Counted from the stretch's first letter, positions 46,501 to 54,371 are shown. The stretch: 64,000 nt of DNA from Prevotella sp. (GCA_017940545.1 JAGAYI010000002.1:58561-122560); one strand, 5' to 3'. Numbers and translations are program-made. Notes: generated by a model from the sequence alone, not told the origin.

Positions 46501-49500
46501 TCCATACCAGTTGGCATAATCGTCCGTAGCTGCATCAAAGGACATGACATTGGGCGTATAAGCATCCTTTGTCAGTGTTCGCCATTCACTACCAAGTGTA
46601 TAAGTCATATACAGGTTACCACCGTTAGCTTCCAATTTGCTAGTATTCAGAACGGCAGCAGCAGTAACAGCATCGCTGTGTGCTGGGTCGTAATAGAAAG
46701 CATGATTAGAGGTATAAGCACGAATCATGGAATAAGGAATAATGCTCTGCATCGTAGCGGTGGAATTGTTATAGGCCTGAATCTGTGCCTCCACCGTTCC
46801 GAGACTGTCCAGCACGTTGACTGTTACCTCATTATTCGTCAAATCTTTAATGTAAATCTTCGATCCGTTTGTGTAATTACCTGCACTTGTAATATCTACT
46901 CTCCAGTCGTTAGTGTTATTGGTAGTACCTACCACATATTGAGGTGTATTTGCGGCACTGCCACGGTAATAGACTCGTGTAAGATATGGTGTCGTGGTGT
47001 CGGTTGCACCAGCATGGCTTGTCCAGTAGAGGATACAATAAGAACTTGTACTTGTCGCGTCTAATGAAGCTGATTTGTCAGATTTAATAGGATTCGCATA
47101 TTTGTGCATGGCGACATTCTTAAAGGTGATGTTATACGGGTCATCACCTAACTGCCACATAAAGAGATTGTCGAGCAGCGCATAATTATTGCTGTTAGCC
47201 TCAACGTATGAGAAGTTAGCACCTGAAGGATTCTCATTCCAAATGTTATACTTCTGTCGCTCCAAATTAATTTGACCAGTTTCACCTGAGCCATTAGGTC
47301 TGACAGCGACATGCATGTATTGATTGTCTCTGTTCGACCATACCGCGAACTTCTTGTCCGAGCCGAAGGTGCTCTTTACATCGTAACCCACGTAGATGGT
47401 GGCAGCAGTCCATGCGTCGGTGTTGGCGAGGGCGTTGGCGGTATTGTTGTTCTGTGCGTCTGTGGCTGTGAGATAGTAGTGGTAGTTCTCGGCGAAGGGG
47501 CTGCGATAGGCAACGGGCAGCGGATCGGCCTGCGCCGGAGAACCTGGGTTAGCTATCGTTGCGGTCATTGCGGTGTTACCACTCTTATCTACGATGTTCA
47601 GCGTATAATTCGTAATGTCGGTAGCCGTAAGGGCTATCAGCTCTGATTTCGTTACGCCTGCACTATTCGTAGATTGAGCAAGGAAATAAGAGGTTCCTTC
47701 TGCAGCAGGGGTGAAGGCGTAGGATGCGCTCTCCACGCCTGTTGCCAAGGCACTTCCTGAGATATTTCCTTCTGAATCAGAGGCATAGATGGAAGTCGTG
47801 AGGTTACTGCCGCCATTCGGCAAAGCATTGGCAGTAAGCGTGGCGGTGGTGCCGGTCTTGATGGTTGAAGTCGTGGCAGACGAGGCGAAGGTCACCGCCG
47901 GAGCGACGGCTTCAAGGTCGGCAGTCTTCTGCACATACACGTAGTCTATCCATCGGGAGTCGGCATTGGTATTGTCGGTAGTGATGGTGACGGGAGTGTT
48001 GTCTTGCTCAATGTTGAAGGCATCGCTGGTAAACTCGGTGACGACTTTGTCGGAGGCATCACTGTTAGCGAACGTATATACCTGTGTGTCGCCTACCTTC
48101 ACATGATAATTATAGATGCCCTGCGACTTGTAGGACTCGCCGTAGCCTACGGTAATCTTATACTTGCCACGCGGGAGGGTCTTGCTGACGGTAGCCGGGC
48201 TACCGCTGACAATGCTGCCTGCCATGCCCATCGAGGCGAGGTTGGTGGCATAGTAGCGCCCGTCCTGGTGCTTGTTGTATTCGAGGTCGGCACCAATGAC
48301 AGTAGTACCTTCAAGGTCTTCGCCTTCGGCATAGAGCACGACACTGCTGTCCAGGTTTTTATTGGCATAATCGACATCAGAAGATGTGCCGGCGGTGGCG
48401 ATAGTCTTTGCATACTTGGGACCTGCAGCTGCTCCGGCAGTCTCGTAGAGGCTGCCGTTTTTGGCTACGTAGCGCGGTATGCGGAACGACTTGTCACCGT
48501 TGGTGTCGGTCTTGATCATTGCAAGGGGGTAATCGCTGTCTGACGTTCCGTCGAGACGGGCGTTAATGGTATGGCTGTAAACCGGTGCAGCATCAAGTCT
48601 GGCAATACAGTCGCTGGCGTTCCAGAGCTGGCTGGCGAGGTAGCGGATGTCGCGCTTGACAAACTCGTTGGTTTGGTCGTCACGGTAGATGTTCATCAGC
48701 TCGTCAATGTGCTGATTGATGCTCGTCTCCATGCCGATGTTCATGGTGTAGCCGATACTGGCATCGGTGGTCTGCTTGTATCCGCCGGTAACGGGTGTAG
48801 TAGTGCCGGTGAACGTAGGTTCTGAGCCACCCGTAAGTCCGGGGATATTCAGCGTCAGCTCACGATACTGGTTCTTCTGGTAGGTGGGCACCTGCACGTC
48901 GAAGGTCAGCTTGTCGTCTGTAAAGGTGGCTTCACCTATCTTCACATTATTATAGATATGGTAGTATTCCCATACCTCGTCGGCACTGGCCACCCAAGCG
49001 TTGTCCTTGACGTTGGCGGCTGTACGCAGGTGCTGCTTGATGTCGTCGCCCAGTCCGTGGGTACCGCCGATAATCATTCTGGTGCCGTCAGCACCGTTCA
49101 CCTCGTTCTTCCATTCGCTCTCGTGTCCCTGGAAGAAACTGCGGGTGAAGCCACCCTGCGGCTTGCTGGTGAAGGAAGTAGGCATGGTGCCGTCCGTCCA
49201 ATCGGCGATTTCCTTGCTGTTGCTGGGATACTGAGAGGTGGGGTTCTGGAAGATGTTCCAGCAGACGCCACTGTTCTGCCTTCCGGCATCGAGGTACTGG
49301 TGGTTGCCGTTGGGCTCCACCATCACTTTCAGACCGATGCCAACCTTGTTTGCCCAAATGTTGCTGTTGTTGGTCATCGCAGTGGAGATATTCTCAACGG
49401 AACTGATGTTGTCCACATCGTGCTGGGCAAAGCTCCAGCCCGTGCGCAGCATCAGCTTGGCATCTTCGGCATTGATCTTGGCGTAGTTGTTACTATTGAC

Positions 49501-49956
49501 ATCGTAGGGCATGATGGCGCTGGTCATGCGGTAGCGCTGCTGCTTGCCTACGTTGTCGGTGTAGGTCATCGGCTCGTAGTCGGCAACGGCCTGGCTCTCG
49601 TGCTGCGTGTAGTACTTCTTGTAGGGAGCAGCAAGGAACTTTGTGCCGCCGGGCTGTATGCCCAGGTCGATGGTGTTGTTGACATTGGGATAGCCGTTGA
49701 CTTCTGCCCAGTTGTTGGTCAGCTCGGTCTTGCCCATGTCGTCGCTGGTAACGACCAGCGGGAACTTTTTGTTGTACTTCACCCGCGCCATTTGCGGGGC
49801 ACCGGCAGCTGCATTATAGCCGGTTGCAGGAATGGTGACGTGAACCGTCTCAAACCCGGTAACGCCTGCCTGAGCTTGCATCATGACGGTTCTTAACACA
49901 AGAAACAGCACGAGGAATAACGCGCTTTTCGTCATTAAACGATTTGTCTTCATCAT
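37531..49956 (-). CDS. Giant modular secreted protein (4141 residues) with type IX sorting tail
   Basis: A signal peptide (MTKSALFLVLFLVLRTVMMQAQ) starts the protein. Residues about 40-420 resemble a divergent NodB-like polysaccharide deacetylase (VTSDDMGKTE, FAQHDVDN, ASADEVWEYYH). About 530-690 looks like a carbohydrate-binding beta-sandwich (YAEGEDLEG ... WIDYVYVQKT). Ig-like domains lie near 695-790 and 1335-1440. About ten modules of roughly 230-430 residues follow, each marked by a G-x-PY-x-[IVLF] strand, e.g. DPYNITFKN (about 942), GTPYNLRIANRY (1202), FDPYNLRIQN (2019), GTPYNVKIVNRY (2504), GNPYGFKLYNRG (2762), GDPYDLQIHN (3020), GTPYSVKFYN (3299) and GDPYGFKMLNRY (3542). Each also has a VYVSYTLD-like strand. 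The C-terminus LYDLQGRKVVG ... GVYIRNGRKVVIK is a Por/type IX sorting domain. It is a likely cell-surface adhesin or glycan-binding protein. No frameshift is seen. Confidence 0.88.
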   Translation of the reverse strand: MMKTNRLMTKSALFLVLFLVLRTVMMQAQAGVTGFETVHVTIPATGYNAAAGAPQMARVKYNKKFPLVVTSDDMGKTELTNNWAEVNGYPNVNNTIDLGIQPGGTKFLAAPYKKYYTQHESQAVADYEPMTYTDNVGKQQRYRMTSAIMPYDVNSNNYAKINAEDAKLMLRTGWSFAQHDVDNISSVENISTAMTNNSNIWANKVGIGLKVMVEPNGNHQYLDAGRQNSGVCWNIFQNPTSQYPSNSKEIADWTDGTMPTSFTSKPQGGFTRSFFQGHESEWKNEVNGADGTRMIIGGTHGLGDDIKQHLRTAANVKDNAWVASADEVWEYYHIYNNVKIGEATFTDDKLTFDVQVPTYQKNQYRELTLNIPGLTGGSEPTFTGTTTPVTGGYKQTTDASIGYTMNIGMETSINQHIDELMNIYRDDQTNEFVKRDIRYLASQLWNASDCIARLDAAPVYSHTINARLDGTSDSDYPLAMIKTDTNGDKSFRIPRYVAKNGSLYETAGAAAGPKYAKTIATAGTSSDVDYANKNLDSSVVLYAEGEDLEGTTVIGADLEYNKHQDGRYYATNLASMGMAGSIVSGSPATVSKTLPRGKYKITVGYGESYKSQGIYNYHVKVGDTQVYTFANSDASDKVVTEFTSDAFNIEQDNTPVTITTDNTNADSRWIDYVYVQKTADLEAVAPAVTFASSATTSTIKTGTTATLTANALPNGGSNLTTSIYASDSEGNISGSALATGVESASYAFTPAAEGTSYFLAQSTNSAGVTKSELIALTATDITNYTLNIVDKSGNTAMTATIANPGSPAQADPLPVAYRSPFAENYHYYLTATDAQNNNTANALANTDAWTAATIYVGYDVKSTFGSDKKFAVWSNRDNQYMHVAVRPNGSGETGQINLERQKYNIWNENPSGANFSYVEANSNNYALLDNLFMWQLGDDPYNITFKNVAMHKYANPIKSDKSASLDATSTSSYCILYWTSHAGATDTTTPYLTRVYYRGSAANTPQYVVGTTNNTNDWRVDITSAGNYTNGSKIYIKDLTNNEVTVNVLDSLGTVEAQIQAYNNSTATMQSIIPYSMIRAYTSNHAFYYDPAHSDAVTAAAVLNTSKLEANGGNLYMTYTLGSEWRTLTKDAYTPNVMSFDAATDDYANWYGMRYNDNSGRFLKANTGTLPQTTSTDSNLSNIQGDTDAAKQGQWTFIGTPYNLRIANRYHGFDSSLGIASNATSSTRPNIYASDATDVITTWEVTNCLNQKGTSHVFFRPQGGINGQAPYLYLGNNNNSSGALVKAAGGGEMWYFYWTAETQEHYAPAATLTLSAAETDVYVDHATTLTATATPAAGHSVTYFAIERETAIDTWEVIGTAYSGENVSGASKDGETGVVTVTCSYSPAAEGTFNFRARAVCDNNAENYTILSTNTARDGGIGSVVTITATVKPFTVGSDNYTIVLVDKAGNELYTESNVPASRVSEANSVSGRNGDPLNNDWRSPLVTRYLYYKSAEGAKTNNSSDLFDWASTATTPTVYVGYEVGTDIDLNTKVTDISERVRRSNDDATMVRNASKFGTMYMLKFLNGVEDFMENGKDEVETEQKKQPVYPYANGDGAMYIYDQSRWDAQAEAGASTRTRWPWYLVSPTNDPYHVYVTAWQQSHTDAGTKTNYYNFFRTYYNSTISQVVTTSISDDPKATNTGLTGGAATNVPTQYMLLGTTGHYKLVTSDAVTGAADDVTYGGHQTVKTLENYWKNNPTVQTLAGVQDPAADNAKLIGKGWHRYESWAYAANWGEDSKTKTYSYGNHWYKTFDMGDGTFALEPTEIDAVLVLLDNHGWEVMRQKIAKHKEADKYAAAQAALRKFDSPMVEQYKFYGSKSVDHKVSGYHKYNINNGANKALTESDRAGADEVFTSLADYPESYAGGALKDLYVTYVVKPEYASTYQGATTEEGTSASQFVLRQGNNYAKANGTAIEGTTQENADKWYLKPNFNIDTEMGYEYDVDKDGLKTGIILDAAATNARYFENGQQGFDPYNLRIQNVSTSTYLTTDATTADLTGSIWSGNGSTVSLTDATSYFTDKGLDGTDVQISNATFMAVQDANGNMRLMPRFDFSKVVEGFTTLKEQAAAQSAGNTTHAQTTLLSTPVTYHIIDNSGADVFGALTANTAGFAVPKEYRSPMVEEYYYHSSLEDAQNNRTTASVTTVKPGDEVWVSYKAKEDFGSKDWIVYGQNGTYLHAVSRNNQTDKNYLWWMENQKNDRGANSVKNDLSTTNMPFLDNSYAWQFGENADPYNATFLNKAVHRYISSNNGNMNHLIPAVADAGKYAIVYYEEGSDDAVIYERDAKKYIYLNNNGQWYAKDGRDNNGRMVFDCNVPAIAINIVRNGKVECTLDGFYKSGCTWTPFVPLYLERYAASNQAFYYDQACKNAISGQVDDATVTANKAVYVSYTLDAAKWGTLDKNSSTTIVMPSPTNDKVEWYSMVSNNRTFFIDGNNQLVSGSFKAGDNVDSNDNKKGQWALMGTPYNVKIVNRYLGSTSYLGIPSEINNNPIQLPATVQPEGTENVVDTWEVCQGMGNSGYVLQFRPQGSLSGQATYGYLGQDGNTNGKLGVTVNPNGNLQVKLTWLKETDAKHVTFKLYDRNGNYMAETANGGIADVKIDGVSIGDDLSALFDHTNMQRRYCEYTFYSDAEMTNAVTVAGADLNETVYVKWDYTDDAPVFSQTGWDKRDYQYYMLGVWGFSNYNLMDVEGSGTTEDPYRFSPNNTVGTPRDLKHQFAIVGNPYGFKLYNRGADKDIRRNDALEITFADKEADGTTDTEEITFDLPIVSGSAYTSTETHFRSTKTGRYLSVTGTNENKLFSMTNNAGGYTRFRYIIVPVRVFKEGAVSSTAEKDYRMYALEMNPSNTARTTDARITTNDLRATGNAIGNARDFNHAFCNYTYYQAYDWNTSVSAPVPDDGLSYYGGKDQTKRQFIATYTVDQEAFERLYYLDNSPNHGNAYSSKGAESTSNAGSYTTLSDSRLEVVKADAKDIYRWRFTGDPYDLQIHNVNTDKQSEDYVLAVKTLTADPNTAPTEPAGTLALVTKDVKDGDSDTESYGQYSHWEIIKRSDNYYVLWNIDTNERYTYALTTRADKQAKNLLYVTVPPFVNGSTTVLNINQVEWNLVDVFNHYDVTWHVMEKTGETNYTEVASDTKVVDENVTLTIEDLPTSVKRHFCDYEKMYSDAACTTETEITEHTVNAATDIYVSYTLDSGAPDFITEADVTSSIADMYWYEIHYPGNSKYLYYNGSAMAHTSEDVEVIRIKTDYDHYRWALVGTPYSVKFYNKSSGSYLTTDGSALTVSVAGTSFDLMDDATGELCDIYDEQTKVYVHCTAGVQTTSSYHSTSAEFTNTNGVVKIKFVLHFSDKTLRTNTENKVITVDTYQKLGKSLDDVLPELWKRAFCKYTYHWDATTTESTTTEATVQTVSQTMVEAYNARRTLENPYLYVHVTYDFEGGQNPKWSTADKKYTGKHWYYLVNNHRPNGEQGKMVYRDVSPKLRVSTSLQQNRLYLNNFEWCVIGDPYGFKMLNRYDPDRRFDEYIRVTDSQDSHGDGLQLEQSSTDSQNIFEMMPGQYSYNFWMHPVYSDYIGEDEEDSDNDDVYNEYSYVGNNYNGSAAIIPNDQRSMTYLKTNSSANFRLEIQSDATLSEYVKYAGFVGGLKYDDKVTDVMREDAADGDLSNEDKATVRALIDNPENIVQMEQGYYRIVPYVLENGESHYYVQGYKEDGQRTSNAGGPAAMPVETQAEAEKDAASIFWFEGTTEDGTGYPRYYVKAQGLAMTNNGLTTEDNGYQVRYEDLGAAITQLKVGNEALKAYLSCSSTSGTSTNQCFDEQAGQFKTRFYLQKVGTENAAEMPLKKQMVKGHDGRPLLDGHEAWGDLPYTYWALYVPYDLQIIGGFDKDGTPVEPGDAGFDVVPFIGISEHHYDKYTSGSDTYYNEGEYALFCKSIDEYQSVNDWKNSKLYIPAGTPVMFRSLSGMQGITFTIPTTEPSEKIQENCLQGTYLKKANTDAQIRVFGKESVREDGTNKKYYTGRVGLFRRTNPSTPLSSNNIYYVDTRSQSSGAPGVLFSFAGDDETTGLNGTPLQTMPDDDSLYDLQGRKVVGTARPGVYIRNGRKVVIK

Positions 49957-50023
49957 ATTGTTAGCAATTCTTATTTATTCAGTTGTGTTATAATTCTTTT
50001 GTCATTTTTATTCAGCAAACGCC

Positions 50024-50031
50024 CAAAGGTA
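50024..50031 (-). promoter_or_regulatory. -7 promoter box for the giant-protein gene
   Basis: TACCTTTG on the minus strand within TTACCTTTGGG, 67 bases upstream of the ATG. Confidence 0.65.
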
Positions 50032-50246
50032 ATAAAAATAATATACACGTACAAATTAATTGGTTTAATTTTTCCTATTTCGGGTGATTATTTGACAAAA
50101 GACCGTCTTTTTTCCTTATTTCTGCCATACTTCCGATGAAGAATAACAAGGTAACAAATGACTACTGAGAGGTGCTGTTTTGGAACGAAATGCATGATTA
50201 TGTGTTAAAATTATGCCAAAAACATGCTTAATTTGAATTTTATTTG

Positions 50247-50254
50247 TATCTTTG
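50247..50254 (+). promoter_or_regulatory. -7 promoter box for recJ-recQ
   Basis: TATCTTTG followed by GGGGGC, 64 bases upstream of the recJ ATG. Confidence 0.65.
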
Positions 50255-50318
50255 GGGGCTAATTTGCCGTAATAGGCATTTTTCCACCAAAGCGGAAAGG
50301 AAATAAAAAACAATATAA

Positions 50319-52055
50319 ATGAATTTCAAATGGAATTACGAACCACCTACACCCGAAAGAAAGCAAGCGGCTAAGGAGCTGGCAGACAAGATTGGCATGA
50401 GCCCAATACTTGCCGACCTGCTCATACAACGCGGCATTAAGACGGAATCGGCGGCGAAGCGATTCTTCCGGCCGATGCTCAACGAGCTCATTGACCCGTT
50501 CCTGATGAACGACATGGACGTGGCCGTTGACCGACTGAACGACGCGATGGGACGCAAAGAACGCATCATGGTCTATGGCGACTATGACGTTGACGGATGT
50601 ACGGCGGTAGCTTTGGTTTATAAGTTCCTGCAGCAGTTCTATTCCAACATTGAGTACTACATTCCCGACCGCTACGACGAGGGCTACGGAGTGAGCAAGA
50701 AGGGAATAGACTACGCGGCAGAGAACGGTGTGAAACTGATTATTGTGCTGGACTGCGGCATCAAGGCCATCGACGAGATAGCCTACGCCAAGGAGCGCGG
50801 GGTGGATTTCATTATCTGCGACCACCACGTGCCCGACGAGGAGATGCCGCCGGCGGTGGCCATTCTGAACCCCAAGCGCGAGGACTCCACCTACCCCTTC
50901 AAGCACCTGTGCGGCTGCGGCGTGGGCTTCAAGTTTATGCAGGCCTTTGCCAAGAACAACGGCATTCCCTTCTCGCGACTCATTCCCCTTCTCGACTTCT
51001 GCGCCGTGTCGATAGCAGCCGACATTGTTCCCGTGGTGGGCGAAAACCGCACGTTAGCCTTCCACGGACTGAAGCAGCTGAACCAGAGCCCGTCGATAGG
51101 CCTGAAGGCCATCATAGAGATTTGCGGACTGACGGGACGCGAGCTGACCATGAGCGACATCGTCTTCAAGATAGGGCCGCGCATCAATGCCAGCGGCCGC
51201 ATGCAGAACGGCACGGAGGCCGTCGATCTGTTAGTGGAGAAAGACTTTGCGCGGGCGCTGGCCGAGGCCAACCACGTGAACGAATATAACGACCAGCGGC
51301 GCGACATAGACAAGCAGATGACCGAGGAGGCCAACGAGATTGTGGCCCGACTGGAGAGCCAGCAGCACATGCAGAGCATTGTGCTGTACGACGAGAACTG
51401 GAAGAAGGGCGTGGTGGGCATCGTGGCCTCGCGCCTGACGGAGATGTACTTCCGCCCCACCGTGGTGCTGACCATCATTGACGGGCTGGCCACGGGGTCG
51501 GCCCGCAGCGTGGCCGGCTTCGACATCTACGACGCCATCAAGTCGTGCCGCGACCTGCTGCTGAACTTCGGCGGACATACGTATGCCGTAGGACTGTCAA
51601 TGAAGCAGGAGAACATTCCCGAGTTCCGCCGCCGTTTCCAGGAGTACGTCAGCAACCACATACTGCCCGAACAGACGCAGGCCCTGCTCGACATTGAGGA
51701 GGAGGTGGATTTCAAGGACATCACGAAGAAGATGCTGAACGACCTGAAGAAGTTTGCCCCTCACGGACCGTGCAACCCCAAGCCGCTGTTCTGCACCCGC
51801 AACGTGTATGACTACGGCACGTCGAAGGTGGTGGGGCGCAACCAGGAGCACATCAAGCTGGAGCTGGTTGACTCGAAGTCGTCGAACGTCATGAACGGCA
51901 TCGCCTTCGGCCAGAGCGCCGCCGCCCGATACATCAAGTCGAAGCGCTCGTTCGACATCGTATATACCATTGAGGAAAACACCTATAAGCGCAACGAGAT
52001 ACAACTGCAGATAGAGGATATTTGCCCGAGCGATGTAAGTGAAGAGTCTTTTTAA
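50319..52055 (+). CDS. recJ: Single-stranded-DNA-specific exonuclease RecJ
   Basis: A 5'-3' ssDNA exonuclease of recombination and mismatch/base-excision repair. DHH-superfamily motifs are visible: VYGDYDVDGCTA (88-95), LDCG, CDHHVPDEE and LCGCGVGFK. The DHHA1 motif GGHTYAVGLSMK and a C-terminal OB-like region follow. 578 residues is normal. The C-terminus (SDVSEESF) and the start of recQ are both encoded in a GAAGAGT-type repeat, where the two genes meet. Confidence 0.96.
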   Translation: MNFKWNYEPPTPERKQAAKELADKIGMSPILADLLIQRGIKTESAAKRFFRPMLNELIDPFLMNDMDVAVDRLNDAMGRKERIMVYGDYDVDGCTAVALVYKFLQQFYSNIEYYIPDRYDEGYGVSKKGIDYAAENGVKLIIVLDCGIKAIDEIAYAKERGVDFIICDHHVPDEEMPPAVAILNPKREDSTYPFKHLCGCGVGFKFMQAFAKNNGIPFSRLIPLLDFCAVSIAADIVPVVGENRTLAFHGLKQLNQSPSIGLKAIIEICGLTGRELTMSDIVFKIGPRINASGRMQNGTEAVDLLVEKDFARALAEANHVNEYNDQRRDIDKQMTEEANEIVARLESQQHMQSIVLYDENWKKGVVGIVASRLTEMYFRPTVVLTIIDGLATGSARSVAGFDIYDAIKSCRDLLLNFGGHTYAVGLSMKQENIPEFRRRFQEYVSNHILPEQTQALLDIEEEVDFKDITKKMLNDLKKFAPHGPCNPKPLFCTRNVYDYGTSKVVGRNQEHIKLELVDSKSSNVMNGIAFGQSAAARYIKSKRSFDIVYTIEENTYKRNEIQLQIEDICPSDVSEESF

Positions 52056-52077
52056 GAGAAGAGTGAAGAGTCTATTA
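52036..52077 (+). repeat. GAAGAGT-type simple repeat at the recJ-recQ junction
   Basis: GTGAAGAGTCTTTTTAAGAG and a second GTGAAGAGTCT unit. It supplies the recJ stop and both candidate recQ GTG starts. It belongs to the same family as TTCACTCT repeats at 4230-4262, 57478-57508 and, inside genes, 4137-4172, 11317-11364 and 30553-30588. Confidence 0.6.
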
Positions 52078-53802
52078 AAACAATACTGGGGCTACGACGA
52101 CTTCCGCGGCATACAGCGGGACATCATCGAGTCCATCATGAGCGGACACGACACACTCGGACTGATGCCCACCGGCGGCGGCAAGAGCATCACGTTTCAG
52201 GTGCCGGCATTAGCCTTGGAGGGTGTCTGCATCGTCATTACACCACTCATCGCCCTGATGAAAGACCAGGTGCAGAACCTGCGCCGACGGGGCATCGTGG
52301 CAGCAGCCATACACAGCGGCATGTCGCACGACGACACGCTGCGCATACTAGAAAACTGCATCTTAGGGAGCACCAAACTGCTCTACGTGTCGCCGGAACG
52401 GTTGGAGAGCGACTTCTTCGTGACGAAGCTGCGCCACATGAAGGTGAGCTTCATCACTGTGGATGAAGCACACTGCATCAGCCAATGGGGACACGACTTC
52501 AGACCCTCGTACCTGCGCATTGCCAACATCAGACAGATACACCCCGTGCCCATACTGGCACTCACCGCCACGGCAACGCCACGGGTGGTGGAGGACATCT
52601 GCAGGCAATTGGCCCCCACGCCATCGGCCGCAGAGGGAACCTTCAGGGTTTTCCGCATGTCGTTCGAACGCAAGAACCTGACGTATGTCGTCAGGAAGAC
52701 GGAAGACAAGCTGGCAGAGATGCTACACATTCTGCAAGGGGTGAAGGGCTGCGCCATCGTCTATGTGCGCAGCCGCAAGCGCGCAAAGGAAATCAGCGAA
52801 TACATCAACGCCGCCTGCCGGCAAGACAATGAAGCCCCCACGGCGACCGTAGGGGGGGCCACCTTCTACCACGCCGGACTGGACCAGGCCACGCGCGACC
52901 AGCACCAGAAGGACTGGCTGGACAACAAGCATCGCATCATCGTGGCGACCAACGCCTTCGGCATGGGAATAGACAAGCCCGACGTGCGGCTGGTCATCCA
53001 CTACGACAGCCCGGACTCCATAGAGGCCTACTTCCAGGAGGCCGGACGTGCGGGGCGCGACGGGCAGCGCTCGTATGCCGTGCTGCTGCATAACAACGCC
53101 GACAACCAGAAGCTGCTGCGGCGCACCGACGAGCAGTTTCCGCCACGCGAATACATCAAGGAGGTGTATGAAGACCTGGCCTGCTTCCTGCAGGTGGCCA
53201 CCGGAACGGGACAGGGCCGGCTGTTTGAGTTCTCGCTCGACCAGTTCTGCATGCGCTTCCGCCACTTCCCCACCCGCGCCCATGCGGCACTCATGCTGCT
53301 CAGCCGAGCCGGCTACATAGACTACATGGAGGAACAGGACTCTGCCGCCCGCGTACACTTCCTGACAGGGCGCGACGACCTCTACCGGCTGACGGGCAAC
53401 TCTGCGGCAGAAGACCGCGTCATCATTGCCCTGCTGCGACTGTACGGCGGACTATTCTCGGACTACGGATTCATAGACGAGAGCCTGGTGGCCCGCGAAG
53501 CCGGCCTCACGTCTGTGCAGACATACGAGTGTCTCAAGCTACTTTCAGAGAAACGCATCATCAGCTTTATACCCCGCAAGCGCACACCCTACATACGATA
53601 CATGCAACAGCGCGAGGAACACGAGCACATCGTCATTCCCCGCGCCGTCTATGAAGAGCGCCGCGATGTCTATCAGCAGCGCATCGACGCCATGCTGCAA
53701 TATATGAACACCAACAACCAGTGCCGCTCGCGGCAGCTGCTTCGCTACTTCGGCGAAGACAACCCGCACGACTGCGGACGGTGTGACGTGTGCGTCGGAT
53801 AA
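52063..53802 (+). CDS. recQ: RecQ-family ATP-dependent DNA helicase
   Basis: 3'-5' DNA helicase in recombination and fork repair. Motifs are LMPTGGGKSI (Walker A, K41), VDEAHCISQWGHDFRP (DEAH box plus aromatic-rich loop), TATATPRV and AGRAGRDGQ (motif VI). The C-terminal zinc-binding part has a CGRCDVC ending. About 580 residues, with no clear HRDC domain. No ATG is available: GTG at 52063 starts 7 bases after the recJ stop and matches the usual MK-LLKQYWGYDDFRG start. An in-frame GTG at 52039 overlapping recJ is the alternative, and the two arise from a duplicated GTGAAGAGTCT unit. Confidence 0.94.
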   Translation: MKSLLKQYWGYDDFRGIQRDIIESIMSGHDTLGLMPTGGGKSITFQVPALALEGVCIVITPLIALMKDQVQNLRRRGIVAAAIHSGMSHDDTLRILENCILGSTKLLYVSPERLESDFFVTKLRHMKVSFITVDEAHCISQWGHDFRPSYLRIANIRQIHPVPILALTATATPRVVEDICRQLAPTPSAAEGTFRVFRMSFERKNLTYVVRKTEDKLAEMLHILQGVKGCAIVYVRSRKRAKEISEYINAACRQDNEAPTATVGGATFYHAGLDQATRDQHQKDWLDNKHRIIVATNAFGMGIDKPDVRLVIHYDSPDSIEAYFQEAGRAGRDGQRSYAVLLHNNADNQKLLRRTDEQFPPREYIKEVYEDLACFLQVATGTGQGRLFEFSLDQFCMRFRHFPTRAHAALMLLSRAGYIDYMEEQDSAARVHFLTGRDDLYRLTGNSAAEDRVIIALLRLYGGLFSDYGFIDESLVAREAGLTSVQTYECLKLLSEKRIISFIPRKRTPYIRYMQQREEHEHIVIPRAVYEERRDVYQQRIDAMLQYMNTNNQCRSRQLLRYFGEDNPHDCGRCDVCVG

Positions 53803-53861
53803 AAATCCCCTAAATCCTAAATGCTTTAGAAAACAGACTCCTTAGAATCAAATGAGGTTGT

Positions 53862-54329
53862 CTAATTTTCAAAGTAGTACAGGAACGAGGCGATGCCCTC
53901 TAAGGCGGGCTTGCGCTGTCCCTCAATCTCAATGCGGAACTTGATTTCCGCCTTGCAGATGCCGCGCAGGTTCTGAATGTTGTGCAGCGTGGTGACCAGG
54001 CGCACACGACTGCCCGTGATGACCGGCTGGCCGAAGCGCATCTGGTCCATACCGTAGTTCACCAGCATCTTGATGTTGTGCACCTCAATAATCTGGTCCC
54101 ACATGTAGGGCAGCAGCGACAGCGTCAGGTAGCCGTGGGCAATGGTACTCTTATAAGGACTCTCCTCCTTGGCACGCTCCACATCGACGTGAATCCACTG
54201 GTGGTCCAGCGTAGCATCGGCAAACAGGTTGATGCGGTCCTGATTGACTTCCAGCCAATCAGAAACGCCGAGTTGCTCACCCAGATGGGCGGCAAACTCG
54301 GCGTAGCTGTTAATAATCAGTTTAGACAT
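53862..54329 (-). CDS. MaoC-like (R)-hydratase family protein
   Basis: 155 residues with a hot-dog fold. The hydratase motif appears as FADATLDHQWIHVDVERA (Asp and His of the active site) and IAHGYLTLSLL. Members hydrate trans-2-enoyl thioesters, acting on CoA- or ACP-bound acyl groups in the cytoplasm. It lies 42 bases downstream of ilvC, separated by an ACTTTTTTACTT repeat, as the last gene of the branched-chain amino acid cluster. With the thioesterase in the same cluster it hints at an acyl-chain side function; this is inference. Confidence 0.9.
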   Translation of the reverse strand: MSKLIINSYAEFAAHLGEQLGVSDWLEVNQDRINLFADATLDHQWIHVDVERAKEESPYKSTIAHGYLTLSLLPYMWDQIIEVHNIKMLVNYGMDQMRFGQPVITGSRVRLVTTLHNIQNLRGICKAEIKFRIEIEGQRKPALEGIASFLYYFEN

Positions 54330-54371
54330 TTCGTCTTTTACTTTTTTACTTTTTTACTTTCTTACCTTTCC

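Larger units (their letters stand above)
49957..50318. other. 362-base divergent promoter region between the giant gene and recJ
   Basis: AT-rich, with no gene. It contains one outward -7 box for each side (50024-50031 minus, 50247-50254 plus) and no clear repeat or riboswitch. The leader of the giant gene would be about 60 bases. Confidence 0.6.
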
